Shown here piece after piece: positions 9,331 through 20,399 of a DNA stretch of 64,000 nt; positions within the stretch are counted from its first letter, which is position 1, and each line of letters starts with the position of its first letter. The stretch is from Quillaja saponaria. Lineage: Eukaryota > Streptophyta > Magnoliopsida > Fabales > Quillajaceae. Location: assembly GCA_029379385.1 (NCBI GenBank), contig CM055618.1, forward strand, positions 754,134-818,133, read 5' to 3'. A program made the position numbers and the translations under genes. The notes beneath the pieces were generated by a model that had not been told where the DNA came from, searched no databases, and was given only the letters and a program-made list of their open reading frames with translations.

Positions 9331-12300
9331 AGATCTACTTTACTTTTCTTTATGGGACTTTCTTTTGTCTTTTTCTTATTCTCTAACTTACTTATCCTTT
9401 CTTTTTCCATTCATTTTCCCCACCTTTTTTGCTTTCTTCCCGTAAACTCCTCCTCCCCTGCTTCTTAAAGCTTCTTGAGTCTTCTTAGTGTTCTCAAATT
9501 TCTGCTTTAGCCAAGAGTTTATTTCCTCTTGGTTTCCCCTTGTTTCAGTATTACTTGGAAGGCTTTGGATTGCACTATATCAACCTCCCTTATTTTTTCT
9601 TATTTGGTCGAGTTCCTTGTTTTATTCTTGCATTGTATTTCCTTCTTTCTCTTGTCTTTGCTACTAAATTTTCAAGGTGCTGTCACGCTTTCCTTTCCTT
9701 TGTTTTTCCCTTGTCAAGCTTTCTTCTAGCTGAGTTTTGCTTCACCTTGTACCTTAGTTCTTTTCTTCCATATCAACCGAGGAAAGATATAAGGCAACCT
9801 GACTGCCCTATTTAGGCGTGCAGTAGCTTTTGTGGTGTTTGGAAAGGTAGCAACTGCAGGAGATATCATTAACTGCTGCAAACCAGTTGGAGGTGCAGCT
9901 AAGATAGCTCCAACATCTTTTGTTTTGGGGCTGCTTTTAGGTAACTCTTCTTCTATTGTATTTGGTTGCTAAAAGTGGATGGTTTAAATTTTAGATTAAC
10001 TTTAGGTAATTGGTTTAGCTTGAAATCAATATTTGAAATGTAAGTGATATGAATTGAGAAAGTTGTGTTGAAGTTGTCTTAGCTGCACCTCTAGCCAGTT
10101 TGCAATAGTTAATCACATCCCCTGCAACTACTGTCTTTCCAAACACCACACAAGTTGTTGCACGCCCAAAAAAGGTTTGAAAGAAACTAGTTGTAATGTA
10201 AGGATTAAAACTTAATATATTCAAATCTTTATGGTTAAGGATTAATTGAATTTGAATACAAAGTCTATGAACATATAGTAAAAAATTATTAGTTAATGTT
10301 GTGAGTTAAAAATTTAATGAAAATGAGTAAAAAGTATGAACAAAGGATGATTAGTTATAGGTAGAGTGATGGAAATATAGGTTAAGTGGTTAATGAAAGG
10401 TAACAAGGTCAAATTTCATAGATTAGGGAAATCTTGTATTTCAGGTGTCTTCAAGATTAAATTAGTTTAGGAGTTCTAAAGAAAATGTGTAGCTTATGGT
10501 CTTAAGTAATATCAGGAAAATTTTGTAACTTGATTCTAAGTATATTTATCATTAGAGCTGTTGAACTACAGCTGGGTTTGTGCAGAATTTTAGGTGAACT
10601 TCAGTCAGTTCAGAGAACTTTGTTGGGGATTGTCGCTTGAATTTGTTTATGACCTCTAAATAAGAATTGTTCCTAACATATTAAGGAAAAATTATGGAGC
10701 TTTCTAGGTTTTAAGTTAATGCTATGCGTATTTTGGAGGTGTTGGAAGTCATTGTTGTGATTTTTGATTCTTAATTATACTTGTTTTGATGTAACTGGTT
10801 TTAAAGGGTCCTAAAGGATGAATTAGGAGTAGGGTACTAAAGATTAATTATTCCTAACATCTTGATAAACTATACAAGAAAGTTTCACAATTTAATTCCC
10901 AAGTGTGAGAATTTTATAAGCATTAGAATCGGATTTTGACAACCAGAAATGTATATACTCTGTTGTTTTCATGTGGGGTTTAGGTTCAAGACTAGTTTTA
11001 GGAGAAGTTTTTTAATAAGAAAGATAACTAACTTCATAAAGATAATATTTGAACTTGGTTTTGTTGAAATTTGTTAGGTATGTAAGTTGAAATCCAATAT
11101 ATCTCTGAGGTAATGGTAAATATTCCTAAAGGGGTTAACTTTAACTATGTGCATAAAATTTAGTAGCTATAGATTTTCGTAATTAAAAGTTATAACCTAA
11201 TATTGGTAAACTAAGCAATACTTTGAAAATTTTAATTACAGTTCTAGAAAGTGTTGTTTCGACAACGACATGCGTGAACGCAAGAGGAGTGGCAAACAAG
11301 ATCTGTAAACGGTGAGTGGATTAATGCTACCTTTGTTTGCTCAATTAATATGTGCATTTGAATAGATATGTTTATATGGAAACATAGGCATATATAGTGT
11401 TTAATTGAGTGATTTAAATTGTGCTTGTCTTGTGACTTTGTTTATGTTTGATAAGGACCAATAAAAATATTTTTCTTTACGAAATGATTTTTACTTCTGA
11501 AATAGAATCAATGTGCATCTAAGATACTTTGATTTGATTATTTAACATTGATTACAAATATTCGAGTAACTCAGCCCCAAGGATAAATTTGTGAAGAAGT
11601 GTGAATATTTTAATGATTTTGTATTTCAGTGATTCTGTATTTCAGTAATTCTATATATATTTATGTTTGGTGAGTGGGCATAAAACTATCTAGTGGGAGG
11701 TATTTGGTGTACGGATTAAGTTACTTTATCGGCCCTTTATATGCTTTGAGTGTTTAGTTGATCTTGTGCGTATAACATTGCTTGACATGTGTTTATTTGT
11801 TTATATAATTTCAATTTTTGCGTATATGTGGAATTTTAATTATTTTAGATTTCATGTCATTCTGAAATTTCCTGATATATATATTTTATTTGTGCTTTAA
11901 GCAATACTTGTATCCTTTGGGTATGTTTTTCCACTCAATGAGTTCATGGGACTCACTACTCTCCTATAATTTTTTTTTTTCAGTAACATGTTTTCTGTAT
12001 ATAGCATCGTCAAGAATTACTTTAGGGCAAGGTATTTTTTCGAGATCTCATACTTGAAGTCAATGATAAAAGTTTGCAATCACATTAAGACTTTAAGGTG
12101 GTTGGTTTTGTGTTATATAATAGTCTAGTTATTTGTTGTTATGGTGAGAATTGGAGCGGAGCTCCATGTGTATGTTGATGTTGTGTAATCAGAGATTAAA
12201 TGTTGTATTTTGGGCAATGTTCCACTTTACAGGGAATCTCAACCGAAATTTTTAGTAAATTGTTATATGTTTCAGTAAATAAACCTGTGTAGTTAACTTG

Positions 12301-12433
12301 AGTTTTCTAAAATCTACTTTAATTCTTTGATTTGGTTAAGAGTCTTATCTGATTCTTTGTTTTGAAGACAGGGTTACGGAGGTTTGATTATCCATTTCTT
12401 TAACCAGTCATGTCTCCATATGAGGTGTGACAC
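9331..12433 (+). repeat. Repeat family R, copy A
   Basis: A non-coding repeat that starts with a long pyrimidine-rich tract (9335-9770) and ends TGAGGTGTGACAC. Landmarks shared with the other copies: a donor-like GGTGAGTGG near 11310, GAGTAACTCAGCCCC at 11569, the paired half-site AGTTACT near 11720, the palindrome-like GTATCCTTTGGGTAT near 11910 followed by CCACTCAATGAG, then GGGCAAGGTATTTTTTCGAGATCTCATACTTGAAG (12025-12060 region) and GGAGCTCCATGTG near 12160. Copies also occur at 47308, 51605, 40378 (minus) and 57010/62391 (minus). There is no long ORF. It could be a large non-autonomous retroelement derivative or a spliced non-coding transcript unit; the class is unknown. Confidence 0.7.
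9815..10166. repeat. Long inverted repeat (hairpin), copy A
   Basis: Arm 1 (9815-9911) and arm 2 (10070-10166) are inverted copies of about 97 bp separated by ~158 bp. By hand alignment 76 of 97 positions match, and about 19 of the 21 differences are transitions, so many would still pair as G-U in RNA. Arm 1 begins GGCGTGCAGTAGC and arm 2 ends GTTGCACGCC. The short minus-strand ORF through arm 2 resembles no family I know. The same hairpin is preserved at 47790-48140. Confidence 0.8.
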
Positions 12434-13831
12434 AAAAGATCATTTTTTCAATGTATATGCAAAATATACATATTGTGAAATCCATTTTGTAATTAATCAG
12501 AACTTGGACAATATTCAAATTGAATTAAATATTTACATATTTGATTAAATGATTCTGATTCAATTCAACACAAACACAGTCACCCATAGCTACCTCAAGT
12601 TGCAGTTCCTTTATTAGTACAATGTTTTTGAATTATAGACTTTCACATGATACAATAATTTTAGTTAGGTACAAGGATTTCATTCAACAGAGATACGCAA
12701 TAAGAGCAATCAAAGAACAAAAAAGATGATGGATTCTCTTCAAGGTTTCTTAGGAATTCAAAAAGGGATTCTCTCGCTTGAAAGTTTCTTTCAAAATTTT
12801 CAGTTTGTGAATTCTTCTCATTCTTCCATCAGAGAACCTGGAGGCTTTTTATAATTGATCGATCACAAATACCATTATTTTCACCATAGGTGGTCCAAAG
12901 AAGACATATGTAGAAATCAAAAAAATCATAGCTTATGAGAGATATGTATTTTTCATTATATGCAAAAGATTTGTACACAGCATATGTACTGGCGTGTCAA
13001 ACAAGTATGAAAATTCTTGTCTGTATGTGAATATAAAAGTAGAATAAATAATGGCTCTAAAAGTTAGCTCTGAAATAACAGCTGAAACAATTATTCTTGA
13101 AGAAGCATTTGTTTTTAATTTCAGCTATGAGCACTTGAAATAAATAAAACATTGTATTTTGACATTATTCAGTGTAGCTCTTTGAGAATAATCTATTGTT
13201 TCAGGTTGCAGTTGTTTGTTTAATGAAATGATGCATTTAGGATAAACAATGGTTGAAAATTTCAGCTCTTCTTGGTTCCTTATATCTTCAATTCTTCAAA
13301 AATAATAATTGCTAATCAATTGTTAATGAAAAAAATGTATTTTAATCCTTCTATTAGAAAATTGTTCAACTCTTCTGAAAATGATATTGTTTGAAATGTG
13401 GTCGTTTAACTCTGTATGAGCGAATGGTTGAAGAAGCACATGTTTGAATAGCTCCTTACAAAATTTAGTTTGTAATTTATCAAAACTTGGGAATATTCAA
13501 ATTGAATTAAACATTTATAGATTTGATTCTAATTTAGTTCAACATGTCATAACCTTATATTGAAACATGATATTAAAATAAATTAATGTAACTCTTAATC
13601 GTAAAAATCAATGTATGAAGTAAATAAATATTATATCTATGTATATATATACATAAATTATATATATATAATTACGTTAAAACTTTGTTGACTTGGAGCT
13701 TGACTTTATCTTATATAAATTTTTTTAAGTGAACACATGCATAAACCAAGTAAACTAGATTAAATAAACATTTATATACATATAATATATATATATGTAT
13801 GTATATATATGCACAAACATATAATACACAC

Positions 13832-14058
13832 AGATCTTATTTGTTGACTTTGACTTTAGTTTATTGTTTTTACTTTTTTTTTCTCTTTTTATCCTTTCTT
13901 CGTTTTCCTTCTATTTTGGCCAATCTCTCCATTTTTTTTCCACCAACTTAAGCCTTCCCTTCCCTTGTTTCATTTTCTCTATTCTGCCATGTGAAATTTC
14001 TTTGGCAGCTTGGTTCCACTCCTTCCATAGCAGGCTATTTTCTTTCCTTTCCCCCTGC
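13832..14058 (+). repeat. Repeat family R, truncated 5' end
   Basis: Begins CAGATCTTATTTGTTGACTTTGAC, followed by the pyrimidine-rich tract. It matches 51605-51830 and stops at CCCCCTGC, where the partner copy C continues for another 2.2 kb. It marks the junction with the terpene synthase region. Confidence 0.85.
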
Positions 14059-14418
14059 GTTTATGCTGTTGTTATTTATAATTTTCCACATGTATTTAAA
14101 AAAGGGTTTTTCTAACATGTGTCCAAAGGACATTTGTTAAATTACAATAAATATAGTCATTGAAAATTGAAACTTTCTACAAATAGTAATTTATGCAATA
14201 AATAGCACGAAAATCATAATCAATTACTGTAATAAATATTATAAACTTTCTATTTATAGGAGCTTAACAAGTGTTCTTTGGAACCCGTTAGATAAATTCT
14301 TTAAAAAAATCTTTGAAACGTGTAAAATACGTTTTTTCTCTTACGATTGCGCTTCTAGTACCAACGGGAGTCACATGACCAAATGGAATAATCAAATTTA
14401 TGTGTTCCCACCCATTGC

Positions 14419-14428
14419 CTATTTAAAT
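14419..14428 (+). promoter_or_regulatory. Candidate TATA box of the terpene synthase
   Basis: CTATTTAAAT lies about 110 bases before the chosen ATG (14529), a normal distance for a plant TATA element plus a short leader. The 14059-14528 stretch holds no other gene. The assignment rests on position and sequence only. Confidence 0.4.
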
Positions 14429-14528
14429 CACCAATTCCGCAAGCTCCATTTATGTGTTTACTCCCGTTGCATATGAACTTTGAGGTTTGAGGTTTTGCTT
14501 GAACATTGTTTCTTATTACATCAACAAC

Positions 14529-16922
14529 ATGAACTTTTTGAGCCAAGAACAAGGTGATATCGAGGCAGAGCGCATGCAATATCATGAAACGAAGCATGTA
14601 GCCTATGATGATGTCACCTTGGAAGCAAATCAACGGAGGTCTGCCAATTATAAACCAAATATTTGGAAGTACAATTTCCTTCAATCTCTTACCAGCAAAT
14701 ATCAGGTAATTAATAATTTTCTGAATTAAATATGATAATTTTGTTGACAGCAATCCAAGTAATATAAATATAAATTGAAATTGTTTGACCCAATCTATAA
14801 TTTAGACATATATATAATTGCAGGAAGAGGAATACAGAGGACGATTTGAGAAGCTTGTAGAGGACGTGAAGGGTCAATATGATAGAGAATGGGGCTTGTT
14901 GCCCAAGTTAGAGTTCATTGACAGCGTACATAAACTAGGCCTTGGCAGCCACTTCCATTATGAAATAGAGGAAGCTCTAACCTCTATTAACAGCAATCCA
15001 ATTGTGAAAGAGGATCTTTATACAAATGCATTATGCTTCAGGCTCCTCCGACAACATGGCTACAAAGTGTCATCTGCAGGTGTATATAGTTTGTCTGATC
15101 ACTTTTTATAAAAATATATATATATATATATATATTAAGAGCTAGTATTTCATAGTGCAGCAGTGGAATTGAAACAAGTACGCACAATTAAGCATCTAAA
15201 AATAAAAATTCAATTTCTTTTAGATATAATATTAACTTCTCTATTGTTGCATACAGATATGCTTAGGGTTGTGACGGACGAAAATGGTATATTCAAGAAA
15301 AGTTCAATAGAAGAAGATATTAAAGGAGTCCTTGAGCTCTTTGAGGCCTCACACCTTGCTTTCGATAATGAAAGCATCTTTGACGAGGTTAAGGTTTACA
15401 CAATGAATATTCTCAAGGAGGCTTTCTCCAACAGTGCCACTAAAATTGAAAGCAACCTCCTCAAACATGTGGTTCATGCATTGGAGCTCCCATCTCACCG
15501 AAGAGTGCCATGGTTCGACGTGAGATGGCACATCAATGAGTACGGGAACAGAGAGCACATGAACATAGATTTACTCCAGTTGTCTAAACTAAACTTCAAT
15601 ATAATTCAAGCCACACTTCAAAAAGATCTCAAGGAATCATGCAGGTGCTTAAAATTTATAATATCTTAAATTTCTTATACTAACTAATTAAATGCCTTGC
15701 TTAATTTTTGTGACACTTGTTTAGGTGGTGGACAAATCAAGGCCTCAAAGAACATATGAACTTTGCAAGGGATAGATTAGTTGAATGTTTCATGTGCTCA
15801 GTTGGACTCATTTCGGATCCCCAATACGGATCTTTTAGAAAATGTCTCACTAAAGTCATTAATTTCATATTAGTAATTGATGATATTTATGATATTTATG
15901 GCTCAATCGAAGAGTTGAAGCAATTCACTGATGCTGTTATCAGGTCAGTAATTTGGTATCCAAATTAGGGTTTTATGATAAATATTTAATTAGAATATTA
16001 ACAAAAAATGTTTTCATTAATATCAGATGGAATAAAAGTGAAATTGAACAACTTCCAGAATGTATGGAGGGTTGTTTCCAATCACTCTATGATGTCAATA
16101 ATGATATTGCTCATGAATTTGAGATGGAGAATACCTGCAACCATGTCTTGCCTCATCTGAAGAAAGTGGTTCGTATATACCCTTCATCTGTAATTAATTA
16201 TATTCATATTCAAAAAGGAAAAAGATAAAAATAAAAATTGTCTGTTGGTTAATTAGTCACTGACAGTTGAGTTTGTTATTTTTAGTGGGAAGATTATTGC
16301 AAGGCACTATATGTGGAAGCAAAGTGGTATAGCAAGGGTTACACACCCTCATTAGATGAATATCTAAGCAATGCATGGATTTCATCGGCAGGCCCTGTGA
16401 TTTTAGTTCATACGTTTATTGCAATAATACAAGATCATGATGAGGCCGTAACAGATGATCAGATGAAAGATTTTCAAGATCTTTTTTATAACATATCTCT
16501 TATAATTCGACTATGCAACGATCTGGGCACTACAGTGGTAACATTTATAGTCATGTTTCTTTAATTAATTATAACCATTGTTTCTTTGTGTTTTTAGAAA
16601 GATTCATGATAGGTTCAAGTTTGCACAGGCCGAACAAGAGAGAGGTGATGCTGCATCCTCAGTCATATGTTGCATGAGAGACATGAATGTTTCAGAGGAA
16701 ATAGCTAGAAATCATATCAAAGGAATGATAGACAGAGCATGGAAAAGTATAAATGGGAAGTGCTTCACCCACAACCAGACCCATTTGGTACCTTCGCTGC
16801 AACCATTTGTAAGCATCATCACAAATGCTTCTCGAGTGGCACAAACTCTCTACCAACACGGAGATGGATTTGGTGATCAAGACAAAGAGATTAGGGAGCA
16901 GATTCTGTCATTAGTAACCTAA
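14529..16922 (+). CDS. Terpene synthase, class I, TPS-b-like (7 exons)
   Basis: Exons: 14529-14705, 14824-15079, 15257-15644, 15725-15943, 16027-16168, 16286-16537, 16629-16922 (stop TAA). All introns are GT..AG, 80-177 bp, and the joined frame is open for 575 residues. Such enzymes ionise prenyl diphosphates to mono- or sesquiterpenes. Motifs: RR-x8-W (R36-W46, RRSANYKPNIW), RDR (289-291), the metal-binding DDIYD (326-330) and the second metal site N472-T476-E480. The exon count is typical of angiosperm TPS-a/b/g genes. RRSANYKPNIW and AEQERGDAAS resemble TPS-b ocimene, tricyclene and farnesene synthases, so this subfamily is likely; the product cannot be told. Only 35 residues precede the RR pair and they are acidic, with no clear plastid transit peptide, which suggests a cytosolic enzyme or a missed 5' extension. 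The exon 6 donor at 16538 and the acceptor ending 16628 were chosen because they restore the NSE motif; the earlier acceptor leads to a stop. Confidence 0.9.
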
Positions 16923-18045
16923 CCTTTCATAATCGATCATGATCTAAACTAAATCTCATCTCTTTTAAATACATGGGAGTCCAATTAACCGAGTTAGTGA
17001 TGTACGATCTAAATTAAATTATGAGTGTTTATATATTGTGTAACAAATTATATATATATAATAATAATATTTGTGTGTGATTCCAATATTTGATTAATGT
17101 TTTACAATTATTTCATCCGGATGTCCATTGCATTTTTTTTATTTTTTTTTTGTAGTTCTAAAACTGTTTGGCTTAACTTTAAAGAGTTACATCATAGCTT
17201 GAGTTTTCACATTTGATAAGTTTGCAAGTTCATGTCATCCACTACTCCTTACATAAACATCAAAATTTAATGGGACGGTGCCTTGGTCCCACAATGCTTT
17301 TGTAAATGACAACGTTGAAAAGTTTAGCATACCTATAGCTGTAACTTTTGCATATTAAACTTTCAATTTTTTCGAAATTCCTGCTGGTATATGGAGACAC
17401 TTTATTTGTCTAATTTTTTCAGCTCCGTTCTCTATCACAACATTCATATTTTGACACCGCAATTAAAATTCTGGCATCACTTCATACTTAGATTTAGATT
17501 TTGAAATGTCTCATTCCACTTCCATTCAATCAATAATATTTGACATCTGACAAATTTTCAATTCTTCCTACTCACCCTAACTTAACATGATTACCACTCA
17601 TTTTATTCCTCTTGTCAATCTCTATGGGTCTTCCACCTCCAAAATCAAATCACACTCCATGTCTCTACATTCTGACGCCAACCAAAATTACTATAAATAC
17701 GACCATGACACTACTGTTAAATAAGTACTAGCTAGGATCAAAGATTAACTCTAATAAATTAACACATTACCCAGTCCCATTTGCGTCTCATTAGGATGTT
17801 GTTAAAACAAACCCCAATTGTTTTCTGGACACTCTCAATCACTATGGGTATTTTCTGCAAATCAAAGGAGTAGAAGAGGAAAAAGAAGAAGAGTAACAAA
17901 GATGTCAATGGAGAAGTCAAAAATAATGAGAGATCAATTAATATTTGACTCGTCAAATTAAACAATAATGTCAAGTTTGTGTATATTCTGTTGTTTTTGC
18001 TTTCAGATTGGACCACTCACGTTTAAGGATTTTTAAATCAACTAA
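16923..18045. other. Downstream flank of the terpene synthase, no gene seen
   Basis: AT-rich 3' flank with T-rich tracts near 17130-17155. A purine-rich patch (AGAGGAAAAAGAAGAAGAG) lies at about 17870. No coding family is recognisable in any frame. Confidence 0.5.
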
Positions 18046-18049
18046 GGCC

Positions 18050-18200
18050 ATTGGCCAATTGTGGACCTGTTTGATAAAAATGTCTTCGCCACTTGTGGAC
18101 GGACCTGTTTTGTCTTCGCCAATTGTGGACCTGTTTTGTCTTCGCCACCAATTGTGGACCTGTTTTGTCTTCGCCAATTGTGGACCTGTTTGATAAAAAT
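18050..18200 (+). repeat. Minisatellite, ~28-bp unit, about four copies
   Basis: The unit CAATTGTGGACCTGTTTTGT plus CTTCGCCA is repeated with small changes between 18085 and 18185. The outermost copies at 18056 and 18176 both continue as GGACCTGTTTGATAAAAATG, so the array looks like an expansion inside a duplicated word. Short ORFs on both strands here are artefacts of the repeat. Confidence 0.85.
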
Positions 18201-18784
18201 GACTCGGTCAATTGTGACCGTTTAATGGACAGGAGACCTTACAATGAGGTGGATGGAATTCATTTACTTGGATTCACCAATTGACCCCCATCAATTGAAT
18301 TCACATTTTCATTTTTTGTGTATGTGTTTATAATATTATTAATATTATTCTACAAGTCAAAATATCCTTACAATCTCATATTTTAAAATAATATAAATTA
18401 ATTAAAAATATATATAAAACTTACTTTCTTTCTATTACTAACATCTCATTATCCTATCTACTAAGTTAAATTAAATATTTACTTTCTCTATGTTAATAAT
18501 TTACTTATCTTGTAAATAAGACTCAAAAACTTAAGATTACCCCTTTACACTTTAAAAAAATTATTTGGCACGTGCATAAACACATGCATATGGCTAATTT
18601 TTTAAAATTGATTTAAGGATAACAATGTCAATACATTCATACAAATATAATTATCATATGGCTTAATTTTATTACGATCTCTTAAAAAATTAAAAGATTT
18701 AATTAGGTCCATTTAACGTTTTATGTCTAAGCATGAGATACACAAGTATAAGCATTATGTCTAAGCATAGTATAGGAAAAAAAA
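18201..18784. other. AT-rich intergenic stretch, no gene seen
   Basis: No coding pattern. It includes short repeats of ATGTCTAAGCAT near 18722 and 18759. Confidence 0.5.
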
Positions 18785-20262
18785 TAAGTTTGTGAATAGA
18801 GCATGTTATCATCAAAATCAATTAGGGTATATCTTTAGGGCTAACAAAATATACGGTTATTATTGGCCTATCATGACGGTTGATTGTATTAATTATGCGA
18901 AAGGATCTAAAACATATCAAAAACATGGCTATGTACAACAAGTTCTAGCATTTGAACTACACCCAATAGCTAACCTTGGCCGTTTAGAGGATGGGTGATA
19001 TGCATTATAGTAATGATGAGGTTGTCCAAAATCAAGAGGAGCCTTATTTAGGACCTCTTACTAGAGCAAGAGCCAAACAAATTCAAAACCAGGTTGCCAT
19101 GAACATTAGGGAGGAGTTCAACCCAATTTGAAGACTTGAAGCCCGACACGGATAAGCATGAACCCAAGCCCAATTTGATTAACCTTCTCTCTTGTGTGGA
19201 CATGGATGAGAATTAGTTATGGGAATTCATACCTAAGAAGTATGTGATGAAAGACTTACCCTTGGAAAGATCTATGAGTCTAGTTTCCAACACATCAAAT
19301 GGTGTGCCATTTGGAGGTCTTTGGAGGAAACTAAGGCTATTTTGGTGAAGTCTGTTCAAAAACATAAATTAGGGCGAATTTTAAGAACTCTCCTATTTCC
19401 TATTATCTTTTGTTTTGTTTTATGCTTTTCATTAATACTTATAAGTTAGAATATGCTTTTATAGTCAAAGTATGTAATTTTGTTGTGTGTTTACCTATGC
19501 TTGAAGGATTATTCCAAGGCTTATAAAACTTATTGTATGCAGTAATGCTAGAAAGTTTTTGCTGAAATATTATTATAATTGCTTATTGCAATTTTCTTAT
19601 TTTTTGTCTAAACAAGTTCTTGTTTAGTGGCAAAATTAAACCCGATTCTTATCAGTCTTCAATCCTCTTTCTAAGAGTATGGCAAATCAACCTTAGAGTT
19701 CTTGATTGTGGCTGATGATTCCTTATCATTCAAGGTTGCAGGAGTTCTGTTCTTTTCTTTTTAACCACTCAAAATTCATAATCAACCATCCTTATATAAT
19801 TTCCAGCAATCTATTTTACTTGGGTACATCATTTTGGTATCAGAGTATAAGGTTTTTTAGTGAAACACGTGAGGGAGTGGTTGTTACCCAAACAAAATTC
19901 TGCCCAAAAATCCAAACAATGAACAACCAAAATAATCCTACCAACCCTAGAGGTCATTCCATAGAACAAGCTCAAGTTATTGGAATTCAATGAAGACAAG
20001 AGAAGATGATAGAACAAATAGGCCAAATGGCTCAGGCCATAGAGAGATTAACCATGCAACGTCAAAACTAGCCATATATGTAACAAGAACTAAGAAGGGC
20101 TGAACATGATGTTGATGAGGAAGATGGAAAAGAGGATGACTTTGATGAAGAATAGGATGGCTTTGATGAAGAAGAGGATGAGAGACCACATCTAAGGAGG
20201 CAACAATGGAGGATTAGAAATAACTTGAAGTTGAAGATTCCTCCATTCAAAGGAACCGATTG
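18785..20262 (+). mobile_element. Ty3/gypsy remnant in permuted order (pol end, LTR, gag)
   Basis: 18840-18990 encodes a degenerate integrase zinc-finger region (GYYWPIM..DCINYAKGS..YQKHG). About 19020-19131 encodes PLTRARAKQIQNQV, an ending typical of gypsy polyproteins, with the integrase core missing between. Then comes ORF-free sequence consistent with an LTR, ending shortly before a primer-binding site TGGTATCAGAGT at 19835-19846 (complementary to initiator Met tRNA). After that a gag start (MNNQNNPTNPRG at 19919, acidic stretch, KLKIPPFKGT at about 20229-20262) with several stops. Pol-LTR-PBS-gag in that order means one LTR is shared by the 3' end of one copy and the 5' end of the next. 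The element breaks off at 20262. Confidence 0.7.
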
Positions 20263-20399
20263 TTAGTAGTATGCTCTACAAGCCAATAATATTATATGTC
20301 TATGGTATATTACTTATAAATACAGTCTTATTCAGTTATTAATAAAATAAATATGTTTCATTATTATATGGTATTATTATTTATCATGTACTTTAATTA

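Larger units (their letters stand above)
8103..14058 (+). repeat. Segmental duplication, block A (partner 45410-51830)
   Basis: From AATATAATATTCTC at 8103 to CCCCCTGC at 14058 the sequence is collinear with 45410-51830, with only a few percent difference by eye. Block A lacks a 666-bp stretch that block B has (45697-46362) and keeps about 200 bp near 12740-12940 that block B lost. It contains one full copy of repeat family R (9331-12433), flanking spacer, and the first ~230 bp of a second R copy (13832-14058). That second copy is cut off where the terpene synthase upstream region begins. No protein gene is recognisable inside. Confidence 0.9.

Noticed and set aside
9529..9815. Overlapping hydrophobic ORFs in the pyrimidine-rich start of R (also at 47504, 13864 and 51614)
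   Set aside because: Phe/Leu/Ser-rich translations are what any CT-rich strand gives; frames are not conserved between copies.
10015..10224. Minus-strand ORF of 69 codons over a hairpin arm
   Set aside because: Matches no known family, and the other arm and copy B do not keep a comparable reading frame; the inverted repeat explains the sequence better.
14487..14528. Extended terpene synthase start upstream of 14529
   Set aside because: There is no ATG in that frame before 14529; the extension needs a non-standard TTG start.
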